64,000 bases of DNA from Anodontia alba (GCA_964016985.1 OZ024823.1:61586514-61650513), one strand, 5' to 3'; shown: positions 20,874-31,070, counted from the stretch's first letter. Notes: a model not told the origin generated them from the letters alone. Made by a program: numbers and translations.

Positions 20874-21078
20874 CTCTTTAGAGTGCTAATTACAACTGCA
20901 GCAGATGACATTTTGATTTTTGTTGTATTTTTTTTTCATAGAAATTAAGGAGACATTTCATGTGAATCATCTGCTGGGCAGATGATTCACATGAAATGCC
21001 AAGTTTTATTTTCTCTGAAAAATAATTAAAAAACTTTAGAATGTTGTCTACTATAATTTTGTTAAGCGCTTTAAGGGT
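20874..21078 (+). repeat. TTAA-4 MITE
   Basis: GAGTGCTAATTACAACTGCAGC left side. The 20-bp core GAATCATCTGCTGGGCAGAT forms a perfect turn. Right end AAGCGCTTTAAGGGTCAA, where the terminal TTAA has mutated. Confidence 0.8.
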
Positions 21079-21263
21079 CAAGGTTGAATCTTTTTACTGG
21101 CATACATGGAACATTGTTCTCCTAATTGATTGCTAAAAATAATGCATTTAATGCAAGTCACTATTCAATTAAAAGAACATGCCAGCCAAAGGAGTGGAGG
21201 AAAATATCAACAGAAAAATATAAAATCTTAGGAAATGAATAATAACAAGTCATAGTCTGTATT

Positions 21264-21717
21264 TTAACCCTTAGCCTGCTGTGAAAATTCGGACTACAAA
21301 GTGCATCTGGTGCTGCATTATTTTTTTCAGGATATTTTTGGCATATTCCATAGCAGATAAAAGATTCAGTAAATGAGATTTTTAATGAAAGGGATATGAA
21401 GGCTATAGAATTTGTTAGTGTCTGTTGCTTCCGCCACCATTTTGAATCAGTAGAAAATCTACCAACAACTTTTCCATTGGAAATACCAATATTATTATTA
21501 TTATTATTATTATTTTTAGCTGCATCACATCTGAAAAATTATTGTTAGAGTAAGAAATCACCCTGTCAGCCAATCAAATTACAAGTTTACATCTGTGCCC
21601 ATTACACACATGGGTCAACAGGATCTGACCTTCAGTGCGCCAAATATGCATAGCACTGAGAGACAGTATGTCTGTCTTCAGCTTGTGTAATAAGACATGC
21701 AGCAGGATAAGGACTAA
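21264..21717 (+). repeat. TTAA-9: 454-bp non-palindromic TTAA element
   Basis: Ends TTAACCCTTAGCCTGCTG and (complemented) TTAGTCCTTATCCTGCTG are inverted repeats close to the TTAA-2 end. The interior is not a palindrome. It has an (ATT)n run (21490-21513), and its flank GTCAGCCAATCAAATTACAA resembles the GGCTGAAAATCAGA part of TTAA-2. It may be nearer the parental element than the short hairpin copies. Confidence 0.7.
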
Positions 21718-21725
21718 TAAATAAC

Positions 21726-21939
21726 TTAACCCTTGTCCTGCTGAACCCCGATATACCCTGCCTTTGCAAACAGTGTAGATCCAGATCAGTTGGCTTCTGA
21801 AGAAGCCAACTGATCTGAATCTGCACTGTTTGCCATTAAATATATGAATTTATAGCAAAAATCCAGATCAGGTAATCTGATTGGCTTAAAATTAGAAGTG
21901 GGAGTGGCATCTTAATTTATTCAGCAGGACAAGGGTTAA
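21726..21939 (+). repeat. TTAA-2 MITE, 214 bp, 9 bp after TTAA-9
   Basis: Complete ends. Core arms CAGATCAGTTGGCTTCTGAA and complement. One mismatch in the second arm (CTGATCTGAATCTG). Confidence 0.9.
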
Positions 21940-21954
21940 ATGTTTGGGCACCTT

Positions 21955-22012
21955 ACCTCCTTTTCAAACTTCTCCAAAAGGGATTTATTCCTAGTCTAGG
22001 AATCCCTTCTCA
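21955..22012. repeat. Small hairpin, PAL-7-like scrap
   Basis: AAGGGATTTATTCCTAGTCT and GGAATCCCTTCTCAAATGG. The arms pair over about 14 bp. Confidence 0.45.
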
Positions 22013-22025
22013 AATGGGGTTTCTG

Positions 22026-22492
22026 TTAACCCTTACCATGCTGAATAAATTAAGATGCCAGTTGCGGGCCCCCGTAGCCTAGTGGATAAGAGAGTTGACT
22101 CTTAATCCATTAGGTTTCTCACCGCTGTGGTTCGAGCCTAGCTCGGGTCATATGTGGGAAAGCCAAGTTCTGCTTACGGATGGTCAGGTGGTTTTTCTCC
22201 GGGTACTCCGGTTTTCGCCCACCTTCGATGAACGATCGGCTCGATATAAGTGAAATATTCTTGAAAGGGCCGTAAAACCCAAATCAAAAAAAAAAAAAAA
22301 AAAAAAGATGCCATGCCCACTTCTGATTTCCAGCCAGTCAGATTTCTTGATCCAGGTTGTTGATATAAATTCACATACTGAATGACAAACAGTGTAGATC
22401 CAGATCAGTTGACTTTTTCAGAAGCCAACTGATCTGGATTTACACTGTTTTCAAAGACAGGGTATATCCAGATTCTATAGAACAAGGGTAAA
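22026..22492 (-). repeat. TTAA-2 MITE split by SINE-B
   Basis: Left fragment 22026-22060 (TTAACCCTTACCATGCTGAA) and right fragment 22305-22492 (ATGCCATGCCCACTTCTGAT through the core to AACAAGGGTAA). Removing the SINE and one AAGATGCCA restores a normal copy in minus orientation. Confidence 0.85.
22067..22304 (+). repeat. SINE-B (tRNA-derived), full length
   Basis: Head GGCCCCCGTAGCCTAGTGGA (A box) with GTGGTTCGAGCCTAGC (B box). Body includes TTCTGCTTACGGATGGTCAG. Tail GGGCCGTAAAACCCAAATC then poly(A). Flanked by AAGATGCCA (22052-22060 and 22305-22313), a 9-bp target duplication. Confidence 0.9.
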
Positions 22493-22493
22493 A

Positions 22494-22580
22494 AGAAAGA
22501 GTTTGCCCCAGGGGGAGCACATTTTTCTTTTCAGAGTACCCCTATTTTAGGAGGCAAATACTTTGTCATAGAGATCTCCC
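22494..22580 (+). repeat. PAL-7 core and right flank
   Basis: AAAGAAAGAGTTTGCCCC/GGGGGAGCACATTTTTCTTTT hairpin, then AGAGTACCCCTATTTTAGGA. Confidence 0.55.
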
Positions 22581-22596
22581 ATGGAGGTGCTCCCCG

Positions 22597-22750
22597 ATCT
22601 TGAGTGGGCTCATTTGGTAGAGCTTCAAATTGGAAAGGTTGTGAGTTAAATCCCCACCCAGGTCATACCTAAGACTTTCTAGAATTAGTCCTGGCAAAGC
22701 GTTTTCCTTTCGTGCTAAGCATAGGAAAGAAGAGTGAGGACAAGTTGCAC
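22597..22750 (+). repeat. SINE-I (tRNA-derived)
   Basis: A box GTGGGCTCATTTGGTAGAGC and B box GTGAGTTAAATCCCCAC. Followed by GTCCTGGCAAAGCGTTTTCC, which has no partner here. No poly(A)-like tail or duplication found. Confidence 0.6.
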
Positions 22751-22767
22751 CAATGTCAGTGTATAGC

Positions 22768-22975
22768 AAATGTCCTAAAATTTAGTAGACCAAAGTTTCT
22801 AACAAAATGGCATATGCAAACAGTGTAGACCCAGATCAGACTGCTTAGTCTGATCAGGGTCTAACACTGTTTTGCCATTCCACTAAATATTTTAAGAAAC
22901 AGCTGCATGAAAAGCAACATTTAGGCCAAAAAATATGGAATAAAGTGTTTGAATTTTCAGGACATTTACCGTAAC
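22768..22975 (-). repeat. PAL-11 palindromic element
   Basis: Flanks GTCCTAAAATTTAGTAGACC and TGAATTTTCAGGACATTTACC match, in reverse, the copy at 62190. Core module 1 (GTGTAGACCCAGATCAGACT/AGTCTGATCAGGGTCTA) with a 4-base turn. Confidence 0.65.
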
Positions 22976-23032
22976 AAGTGGTGGTGGTCAGCTGAATATA
23001 TCTGTGACAAGATACTGCAGTGAGGCAGCACT

Positions 23033-23260
23033 TTAACCCTTAAAACGCCAAGAAAATCTGCATCTGAAAATGTTGTCTGTTTTTGTTGTCTGCTGAATAT
23101 TCTTGCAAACTTTTCAAACCTATTTTTGCATACAGGCAAACAGTGTGGACCCAGATCCGACTCTGATCTGGGTCCACACTGTTTGCAGAAATGACTTTTG
23201 AAGTAACCAGCAGAAGACAAAGCAGACAACAATTGTTGTGATTGGCAGTTTAAGGGTTAA
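23033..23260 (-). repeat. TTAA-1 MITE, reverse
   Basis: TTAACCCTTAAAACGCCAAG to GTGATTGGCAGTTTAAGGGTTAA. Core shortened: CAGATCCGACTCTGATCTG has lost about 20 bp of the turn. Confidence 0.9.
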
Positions 23261-23571
23261 AATGGCATCTTCCCTCCATCACATCCAGCCCCCATTACAA
23301 CATGACTGAAAGATTGACAGCACTTGACTAAACAAAACCTTAAAGCATTTAAAATATTTCAAATTCTAGTAAACAGCCTATGTAGGAAATACAGTTATGT
23401 AGCAGTGACTATATTTATTGCCCCTCAAAGGCAAAATTAATTGTATACGTAGTGTATATATATTTATATGATTAAAGGAATTTAATGCAGTCTAAAAGTT
23501 TTCCTTTTAGAGCTGAAAGATGAAAAGTATGATCCATTAGTTGTTCATCTGTTCATCTGTGCATTAAACCA
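23261..23571. other. Intronic stretch without recognised elements
   Basis: AT-rich. No structure noted. Confidence 0.4.
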
Positions 23572-23762
23572 TACCATATTTTCCCTAAATAATTGGACAT
23601 CTTAACTCCTTACCAATTCTACAATTTTAACAAGTCCATCTTACTACCTGTTGATTTGTCTAAACACCTATGGATGAGTGGCAAACAGTGTAGGCCCAGT
23701 TCAGATGCCGCAAATACTGTTTGCTCAGTCCTGCCTATGGAAATACTTAGGGCAAATATAGT
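23572..23762 (+). repeat. PAL-6 element with both ends
   Basis: ACCATATTTTCCCTAAATAA and GGAAATACTTAGGGCAAATA are inverted terminal repeats. The core is shortened: GATGCCGCAAATACTGTTTG lacks most of the second arm. Confidence 0.75.
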
Positions 23763-23807
23763 ATCTGTATACAGGAACAAAGCCCTATGCTCAGGCTTTG
23801 CTTGATA

Positions 23808-23955
23808 TAGCTCCAGATAAGGTCTAGGCAGGGTTTTTTTTTTTTTTTGCACCAAAATATATTTTGTTGGCATTCAAAGGAATCACTGGCAGTTCCATTG
23901 AGTACCCACAAGATATGTTTTTGTGCACAAATAACAAAAACTATCCTAAATTATC
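23808..23955 (+). repeat. PAL-5 element, left part intact
   Basis: ATAGCTCCAGATAAGG left end, T tract, TTTTGTTGGCATTCAAAGG and TTGAGTACCCACAAGATATG arms. Right end lost. Confidence 0.65.
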
Positions 23956-24019
23956 GCCACAGTGATTGCTTTATTTGGAACGGTGACTTGTTTGAGATAT
24001 AATAATAGTTCATGCCCAA

Positions 24020-24830
24020 TAATCGACCCAGCAAGCCGGTGCAATTTTGGCATCTGGTTTTCTGTCCCTTTCTGTTCATCCAAACATCAACATATGCAAC
24101 CACCGTAATGTTCAAGTCCATTTCTATTCAACTATTATATCTACAATCATCTTACCTAGCACACGCTTTTTTCCCAACAGTGACTCAAACAATGCAGCAG
24201 CCGGCCTCGGTGGCTCAGTTGGATGAGCTAATATATTTCACGGTTGAATGACTGCCATGTTTTGTGTCAACCTTAGCATTTAAAACTATGATCTACAATC
24301 ATCAAACCTGGCATGACCATCTTCCCTAACAGGGACTCAAACACTGCTAGATATCTTTTTATGATCCTGACCTGTATTTCATGATCTAATGACTTTGTCA
24401 TTTTTTCATCAATGATAGCATTTAGTCCCATTTCTGTCTAACAAAATGACCTACAGTCAGGAAACCTGACATACATTTCCTCCTAAACAGGGACCTAAAT
24501 ATTGTAGTATCATTTTATGACCCTGACCAATATTTCATGCACCAATGACTGTCATTTTTTTCATCAATCTCAGCCTTTAGCTCCATTTCTATTTGACCAT
24601 GTGGCCTACTGTCATCAAACCTGGTATACACTTCCTTCCTAGCAGAGATTCAAACACTGAGGTATCATTTAATGACCATGACCTACATATCATGGTCCAG
24701 TGACTTGGTCATTCTTTACATGAATTTTTTTTACTTGTTTTCAATACTGACAAAACCACCTTCTGCAGAATTTTTGTATCTATTATTCTTGATCCATCTG
24801 CATTGTTTCAGAATCAGTAAATTGTGTTGT
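24020..24830 (+). repeat. E7: tandem-core repeat, about four units
   Basis: Units of about 150-160 bp share CTACAATCATCAAACCTGGC, CAGGGACTCAAACACTG and TTTATGACCCTGACC (near 24139, 24291, 24450, 24605). A related fragment lies at 34328. Ends not resolved. Confidence 0.65.
24202..24232 (+). repeat. SINE-A head fragment, 31 bp
   Basis: GCCGGCCTCGGTGGCTCAGT plus TGGATGAGC is the first 30 bp of SINE-A, with nothing of its body or tail, inside an E7 unit. Confidence 0.7.
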
Positions 24831-24987
24831 AAATAGTTCAGATATATAGCTCAAGAATGGGGATATGTCTTCAAGTTTATATAAAGTACATGTATGATGC
24901 TGAGCAGATTGCATTCGGTTATCATGTTAAACTGATCACTGACACAGACCCAGTGAGATACAAGCACTAACTGCTCACAAAGACGTG

Positions 24988-25142
24988 TTAACCCTAGTCC
25001 TGCTGGTCCCAGATATGCTGGCTGCTTTTGCAAACAGTGTAGATCTGGATCAGTTGGATCTTATCATCTTATCAAGTAATCTTATTGGCTTAGAAGTGGG
25101 TCACGTGTGGCATCTTAATTTATTCAGCATGACAATGGTTAA
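24988..25142 (+). repeat. TTAA-2 MITE with core deletion
   Basis: TTAACCCTAGTCCTGCTGG and GCATGACAATGGTTAA ends are kept. The second core arm and 20-30 bp beyond it are gone (CAGTTGGATCTTATCATC). Confidence 0.8.
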
Positions 25143-25486
25143 ATGGCCAGGCTCTGCTATGGTGGCCTTTGCCATAAATCCTGTTTATGTTTTGATGTGG
25201 TTTAAATATTTTCTCAGATTGTTGTGCTTGAGAAATTCCCTTCATACATGATAAAAAAATATGTTTTATTACTATACCTCCCTATATGGTCATGATACAA
25301 ATAATTAATTCTCCAGGTGTTTTTGATTGATATGCTCTATTGATGCAAATCCTGTGACATCACAAAACAGAATAACATATTTTCTTGACATTTTTTTTTT
25401 TTTTGACAGTAACTTTGATCTCCCATGAAACCACAGATTTATGAACAGATTTAAGGGATGTGGACATTAATTAACTATTATCATAA
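25143..25486. other. Intronic stretch without recognised elements
   Basis: AT-rich with a T tract near 25390. No structure noted. Confidence 0.4.
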
Positions 25487-25937
25487 TAACCTTTAAAGTA
25501 CCAATTCTAATTGCAGGAGACAACAACTTGATTTTATGCATATTATTAGCGAAGGTGCTGTGTATCTTACATCACTGGGGCGTCCTACTGATATTGGCTT
25601 ACAGTTGGGCAAGGCCTGCTATCCTTGTAGTGGGTAAGGGTAGAGGGGGAATGTTTTTAATTCTTCTGTTTCTTCGCTTTCTTTCCTGTTCCTCTTTCTT
25701 CCCTGTCCCTCTCTTTCATCTCCTCTACTCTCTCTTCTATCTCTTTTCTCCCTTTCTCTGGGAGACGACACAAAATGACCCTCAAGGGTTGACGTGTCGT
25801 TAAACCCCAACACAATCAATCATTTCATGTGTTTAATCTGCCAGATGATTCAGATAAAATGACATCTTGTTTTCTTAAACAAAATGATTTTAAAAAATTT
25901 AGAATGTTGTCTGCTACAAATCTGCTTTAAGGGTTAA
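25487..25937 (+). repeat. TTAA-4 MITE split by retroposon D
   Basis: Left ATAACCTTTAAAGTACCAAT with GACAACAACTTGATTTT. Right CATTTCATGTGTTTAATCTG and GCTTTAAGGGTTAA. The retroposon lies in the left arm of the core. Confidence 0.8.
25549..25821 (+). repeat. Retroposon D, 5'-truncated
   Basis: Starts GCGAAGGTGCTGTGTATC, about 15-20 bp into the full copies, and ends AAACCCCAACACAATCAATC. 5' truncation fits target-primed reverse transcription. Confidence 0.85.
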
Positions 25938-26690
25938 TATTTTATTTAGTATTTGCACATAATTTTATGGATTTCTTAAGGTCTAAACTTAAATAATTAT
26001 TGATAATGTTTCACAACACAGGCTTGTGAAGTATTTCCATAATCTTAATTTAATTCATGAATTATATACTGACTGAAAATGCTTTGGGGAAGTCTTGAGT
26101 TTAGTAATAAGTATTAGAAAAAACAGTCCTAAGCAAACAGTGTAGACTGAGATAGATGCAGCTGAATGTGGAGTCTCTGGGTCTGTAGTACTTGCCTCTC
26201 TTAAAATGCCAGATTTAGTATTTATATTGTATTAGTGGTGTCATGCAGCATATGCCCATAATTTTCTTAGTTTCCATCTAGTTTCGATCAAAATTGATGA
26301 AAAAGTACAATTTGTTAAGGTCTTTATTTCAGGTGTAATCTTTATCCAGCTTTTTCTTTTCCTGTAACTAAAAATCTGAAGAAATTGATTGTTGAAGTGC
26401 GACATTTATTATGTTGATTCACACTGACCCACTGTTTTTGCATGATGTAGGTTATATAAAAAATCAGGAAGGAAGTACATTTAGACTCTACACAAGATCA
26501 TGGCAACAGTTGATGGTAGTAAAGGTTGCCATGGTTACTGGAGTGAAAGTCAGCAGACAAAAAAGTTAATTTCCACAAATTCATTTTTTTTCTTGATTTT
26601 TCTGCCAAGTATGATCTATTTCATAATGGAGATGTCTGAACTCTGTATAATCTGAAGTCTGTAAAGTCTGTGTAACACTTTATAATGGGC
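25938..26690. other. Intronic stretch; one core-1 remnant
   Basis: AAGCAAACAGTGTAGACTGA at 26133 with GGGTCTGTAGTACTTGCC downstream is a decayed module 1 hairpin. The rest is not recognised. Confidence 0.45.
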
Positions 26691-26699
26691 CTTACAACA

Positions 26700-26794
26700 T
26701 CATTGAGAATTGTAGCAGACAACCTTCACAATTTTTTTTTTCCAAGAAAATAAGGCTTGACATTTTCATGCAGGCAGACGATTGACATGAAATG

Positions 26795-26877
<83 letters not shown>

Positions 26878-26965
26878 TTTCAGAATGTTATCTGCTAGTA
26901 GTGTTGTATCATTCATTATTATATAGTTTTATTATGTAGTTTTATTTGGCACTTTATGCATTAAA
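26700..26965 (+). repeat. TTAA-4 MITE with A(n)(TA)nT(n) in the core
   Basis: AAATAAGGCTTGACATTTTC and CAGACGATTGACATGAAATG mark the core. Its right flank is a self-complementary run of about 18 A, 24 TA and 22 T (26797-26880), then GAATGTTATCTGCTAGTAG and GGCACTTTATGCATTAAA. Confidence 0.75.
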
Positions 26966-27062
26966 TGTACCTTACAGCCTTTTTGAATGGTGAAGATCCA
27001 CAGCAGCCTGTGCACCCAGGCAGCTTGATCACTGTCTTCACTGGTACATACAGCTGAAGATC

Positions 27063-27233
27063 ATTAAAGGCACATTTTTCAACAAAAAATTGTTGCTATT
27101 TGTTTTATTTTTGTACGAAAACATGTTGTGGGTCATCAGAAGTACCTCTGTGCTTCTAATGAGTATCCAAAACATGTTTTCATAGAGAAATAGGAAAAAT
27201 GTAATGTGGATACCTCCTCCTATTGGGAGCTAT
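27063..27233 (+). repeat. PAL-5 element
   Basis: AAAGGCACATTTTTCAAC left, core arms ACATGTTGTGGGTCATCAG and TAATGAGTATCCAAAACATG, right end TTGGGAGCTATG. Confidence 0.7.
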
Positions 27234-27403
27234 GATAGGCCCTACATAGATAATGATCATAATAAGACTGCATTAGTATGCAAGTTGTTTTGGCACAGTG
27301 CTGTATTGGACGTTTTCTTTTATATCTTTCTTGATTAATCTGTGGAAACATTCTTCTCATTTCTGTTTACAAGGTTCCAGATAAAGAAACTATATATTTT
27401 AAG

Positions 27404-27657
27404 TTAATCCTTATCCTGCTGAATAAATTAATTTAGCCACACCCATTTCTGACCATCCACTAATCAGATTACTTGATATAATGTATTCATTCAGTTCACA
27501 AACTACATGACAAATAGTGTAGATCCTGATCAGATAATTTATTCAGCAGGATAAGGATTAACTTAAAATATATAGTTTCTTTATCAGAAGCCATCTGATC
27601 TGGATCTACACTGTTTGCAAAGGTAGGGGTTGTTGTGTTCAGCAGGATAAGGGTTAA
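27404..27657 (-). repeat. TTAA-2 MITE carrying an inverted copy of its own end
   Basis: Starts TTAATCCTTATCCTGCTGAA and ends CAGCAGGATAAGGGTTAA. In place of the core turn it holds a second, inverted copy of its left end plus 24 bp of the neighbouring flank: 27380-27430 and 27535-27585 are perfect 51-bp inverted repeats. Confidence 0.85.
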
Positions 27658-27887
27658 ACATGTGAGATCCATTTGAATCAGCTCAAAGAGATCATTTTCC
27701 TGAGTTCCTTCAACATATGTTTGAAATAAGCAGATAGTATGTTTTTAATATATTTTTATTTACAATGTAAATGCTTCTCTGGAGTCCTGTTGTTATCAAC
27801 AAAAAATAATATAATGCATATTCATTTTTATCTGGTTGCCAGCATGTCTATAGGTTCCACTGATATGTAGTGTAGATCATAACTCCA

Positions 27888-28060
27888 GATAAGGCTTTTT
27901 TTTCAGCTGAAAAGTATTGATATTTTTCTTATTTCTCCCCCAAAAGATGTTGTGGGTACTCATTAGAAGTACCTAGGAGAGGCGCTTCTAATGAATACCC
28001 ACAATGTATGTTTTATGGAGAAATAAGAAAAACTATTATCTTAATACTTCCTCTGGAGCT
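27888..28060 (+). repeat. PAL-5 element, full length
   Basis: TAACTCCAGATAAGGC and CCTCTGGAGCTATGG ends. Core GATGTTGTGGGTACTCATTA / TAATGAATACCCACAATGTA. Confidence 0.8.
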
Positions 28061-28097
28061 ATGGTAGATGATTACAAACTCCTGCATAATTAATGCT

Positions 28098-28302
28098 TAA
28101 CACTCTGGATAAAATTTTCAGCAGATGACATTTTGCAAATTTTTCTTATTTTTCCCAGAAAACAGGATTTGACATTTCATGCAAATTGTCTCCAATGGAG
28201 ACAATTTGCATGAAATGTCAAATTCTGTTTGCTGAGAAAAATAAGGAAAAATATTGCTAGTTTGTGGTCTGCTGAAAATGCACAGAGAGTGGTAAATGTT
28301 AA
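28098..28302 (+). repeat. TTAA-3 MITE, full length
   Basis: TTAACACTCTGGATAAAATT and CACAGAGAGTGGTAAATGTTAA ends. The arms around TTGTCTCCAATGGAGACAAT are perfect over more than 30 bp. Confidence 0.88.
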
Positions 28303-28419
28303 AGAATTGTTTCATGTGAAGTGTTCCGAAGAACAGCATTACACCAGCAATGCTTATTCCAGGCAATACTGTACTACCTCATATAAATAATAGTCAAACC
28401 ACATTTCATTTTTTCATAG

Positions 28420-28651
28420 GCCTAGATAAGAGTGGGTATCAAGTTAATATTTTTCTTATTTCTCCATGAAAACATAATTATGTTTTGGTACTCATCAGAA
28501 GTGCCTCCCCTCTCTCCACAAAAACATATGTTGTGGATACTCATTAGAAGTGCCTTGGTGAGGCACTTCTAATGAGTACCACAACGTATGTTTTCATGGA
28601 GAAATAAGAAAAATATCAATACTTTTGGATTGAAAAAAGTGCCTTAACTAG
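28420..28651 (+). repeat. PAL-5 element with duplicated left arm
   Basis: AAACATAATTATGTTTTGGT and AAAACATATGTTGTGGATAC are two successive left arms facing one right arm (TACCACAACGTATGTTTTC). Ends GCCTAGATAAGAG and CTAGAGCTATG. Confidence 0.75.
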
Positions 28652-28704
28652 AGCTATGATTTTTGCCCTGCCCCTTTTTTGTCTCATCAAGGTTTCAAGC
28701 ATTG

Positions 28705-28830
28705 AGGTGGCCAAGTGGTTAGCGCTCCTGACTTGGGATCATAAGGTCTCAGGTTCGAATGCTGGTAAGTTGAATCAGTGCATTATGCAGGTTAGAATCT
28801 TGCTTGTCATACGATGCTTCTCTCTCTATT
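28705..28830 (+). repeat. SINE-J (tRNA-derived)
   Basis: A box GGTGGCCAAGTGGTTAGCGC and B box CAGGTTCGAATGC, followed by a short body (AATCAGTGCATTATGCAGG). The A to B spacing is tRNA-like, but no acceptor stem is evident. Confidence 0.6.
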
Positions 28831-28863
28831 TTGTTTTACAAAATCACACAGCCACAGTTGTTA

Positions 28864-29070
28864 TTAACCCTTGTCCTGCTGAACCCGGATATACCCTGCT
28901 TTTGCAAACAGTGTACATCCAGATCAGTTGGCTTCTGAAGAAGCCAACTGATCTGGATCTGCACTGTTTTTCATTCAGTATGATAAAATTATCTACGACC
29001 TGGATCAAGTTATCTGATTGGCTGAATATTGGAAGTGGCATTTTAATTTATTCAGCATGACAAGGGTTAA
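28864..29070 (+). repeat. TTAA-2 MITE, 207 bp
   Basis: Complete ends. Core arms perfect apart from the GTACATCC/GGATCTGC pair. A few bases are lost on the right flank (TTGGAAGTGGCATTTTAATT). Confidence 0.9.
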
Positions 29071-29686
29071 TCAGCCGCGGAATGTATTTCCTTTTGTGAG
29101 TTACTGCAAGCAAGAATGCAATTTAACTCGTATGTAGACAGCAAAGGTCTAGATCAGCCTGCGTAGCTGCACAATCTGATCTATCATACTATTAGGACAG
29201 ACAAGCCAGAGCAAATTGTTAGACCCAAAGCCGATGCTGCAATGCAGTTTTAGATTAGGGCCTACACAGTTTGCCCCTCATGCAGTGGTTTTTAGAGACA
29301 TCAACAGGACTGGTAGACTTGTTCAGATTTTAGAGTGAATAAGGTAAGGTGTTGAGGTGTCCAGACACTTTGGGCTTCATTTAATGAGTACAACTAACCA
29401 AGAGCTCATCAGACGTGATGTGCTACTTGGTACAACTAACCATAATGCTATGTTTTATATCTAGAGGAGACATTTTATTTCAGCCTGGGTGAGGTGATTC
29501 TAATGAGCACCAGCAACATGTTCTCATGGGAAATAACACAAATGTCTGTTTATCTTGAGCTTTGTCATGTTACATATTTTTATTCAGTTTTGAATAGGTG
29601 TGTTCATGCTGTAAACAAGAGGAGTCTGAAACTCTTTCTGCAGTTCCAGGTTTATTTTAACGAAATCTTATTTGTTGTATTTGCAG
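29071..29686. other. Intron end before the second exon
   Basis: Decayed module 1 text (GGTCTAGATCAGCCTGCG near 29147), decayed PAL-5 text (GAGGTGATTCTAATGAGCAC near 29490), then a polypyrimidine-poor stretch ending TATTTGCAG. Confidence 0.5.
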
Positions 29687-29922
29687 GTATAAGACATCCA
29701 GAAGAAATGTCAATTATGAAAAAGTTTGATAAAGACGATTTAAAAAAGAACATTAAAGAAAATTTAAATCCTAAAAACAAGAAGAAAAAAGAGTCAAAAG
29801 AGGAATTAAATGTTACAAATGGCCAGAATGGTTTGCATCACTCGTCCAATAACAGTTTAGATAGGCTCAGTCCATATAACAGAAGTCCAATGAACCGCAG
29901 TCCAATGGGACCTTCACCTTCT
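29687..29922 (+). CDS. FERMT2: Kindlin exon: F1 with lysine-rich loop
   Basis: 236 bp. The first two bases finish the Gly codon begun at 16919, then 78 codons, ending in phase 0 at a GTAAGT donor. It reads IRHPEEMSIMKKFDKDDLKK, then a basic stretch with NKKKKE and several further lysines, then a Ser/Asn-rich tail with the direct repeat NRSPM. Vertebrate kindlins have IRHPEELSLLK followed by a poly-lysine motif at the same place. In kindlins this F1-loop motif binds acidic phospholipids and helps hold the protein at the inner face of the plasma membrane. Here the basic residues are more spread out than in kindlin-2. The in-frame ATG at 29494 is intronic. Confidence 0.95.
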
Positions 29923-30107
29923 GTAAGTATATTAGACTTCTTTATAACATGATTCATTACAGCATGATCTTGAATGTAACACGATTTAAAGATTGACACA
30001 AAAATGTTGTATCAAAACAAAAATATACAGATTATATAGAAAAATGATCATTTATGATTGTATTTCTTCAAAAATCTAATCATTTTCTTCAGTTACAACA
30101 TGATTGT

Positions 30108-30308
30108 TTAACCTTTACCACTCTGGGCAAATTCAGCAGACAAATTGCTATTTTCTTATTTTCCCAGAAAATAGGCTTTGGCAGTTCATGCAGATTGTCT
30201 GATAAGGAGACAATTTGCATGAAATATCAAAGCCTATTTTCTAGGAAAAAATAAGAAAAATAAAATATTTCAAACTGTTGTCTGCTGAATTTTTTTACCC
30301 AGCATGTT
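30108..30308 (+). repeat. TTAA-3 MITE
   Basis: TTAACCTTTACCACTCTGGG left end, module 2 core with TGTCTGATAAGGAGACA turn, right end TTTTTACCCAGCATG. Confidence 0.85.
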
Positions 30309-30455
30309 AACTAGCATTTTTTTTTTTGGCTTAGAATCGTAGGAAGATGGTTATAAAGAGATGGTGTAGTTCCATATTTGAACAACACGATGATTTTTTC
30401 TTCAACACTCTGGCAATGATGTTATTTTGGAAGTAAAAAGTACAAAAAAAAACTG

Positions 30456-30620
30456 CCATAGCTTTAGATTTGCTTCTTTTTAAGCCTAAAAGAATTGATG
30501 TTTTGCCTAGTTCTCTGTGGAAACTGTGATGTATGTATTCAATGGAATTGCCTCACTAAGGTATCCCCGTTGAGTACCCACAACATATGTTTTGGTGGAG
30601 AAATAAGATTGGATTTCTGG
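30456..30620 (+). repeat. PAL-5 element, diverged
   Basis: ATAGCTTTAGATTTGC left end. TATTCAATGGAATTGCCTC and CCGTTGAGTACCCACAACAT arms. Right end TTTCTGGAGTGG. Confidence 0.6.
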
Positions 30621-31070
30621 AGTGGAGTTAGGGAGGAAGTGGAATCTCAGAGTGGACATAATGGTAGTTGAACTACAAACATCACAAAATTAAATTGATG
30701 TTTACTGTCAATTTTGCTGATTAAGTAGTGACAATAACATCTTATTAGCTTCTTTTTGTTAAACTGAATTTTTGTTTTATATAGTTTTGATTTTTTTTGT
30801 TTTTTGGAAGGATTTGGTTGCTTTGATACATGTAGAGAATTTTATGGTTTTATAGAATAAGTTTTAAATATCCTTTGAAATCTGTGCTGGAGCATGAGGG
30901 TGATAAGCTTCTAATTCTTTTCTCACTAATACGGTATTACAAATCACATGAAATATTAAGCCTTATTTTGTCTGAGTATTAAAAAACATATTTTAGAATG
31001 TTAACTGCTACAATTTTGAATGTTAACATCATCGCATTTTGGGTTAGTAAACAGAGTTGTTAAGGAGACA
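30621..31070. other. Intronic stretch with a TTAA-4 scrap
   Basis: AAATCACATGAAATATTAAG and TTTTAGAATGTTAACTGC (30950-31015) are the right half of a TTAA-4. The remainder is not recognised. Confidence 0.45.

Larger units (their letters stand above)
16920..29686 (+). other. FERMT2: Kindlin intron, 12,767 bp (phase 1)
   Basis: GTATGT donor and TTTGCAG acceptor. The split codon is G|GT (Gly), so CKEL-G-IRHPEE reads straight across, as in vertebrate kindlins where IRHPEE follows the first F1 helix. Filled with the elements listed below. Confidence 0.9.

Noticed and set aside
25528..25803. Recurring ORFs of 61-91 codons in retroposon D copies (also 42949, 56383, 25619, 56462)
   Set aside because: Parallel translations of repeat copies; the hydrophobic stretch comes from the pyrimidine tract.
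28656..29060. 134-codon ORF
   Set aside because: It covers a SINE-J head and a TTAA-2 MITE.
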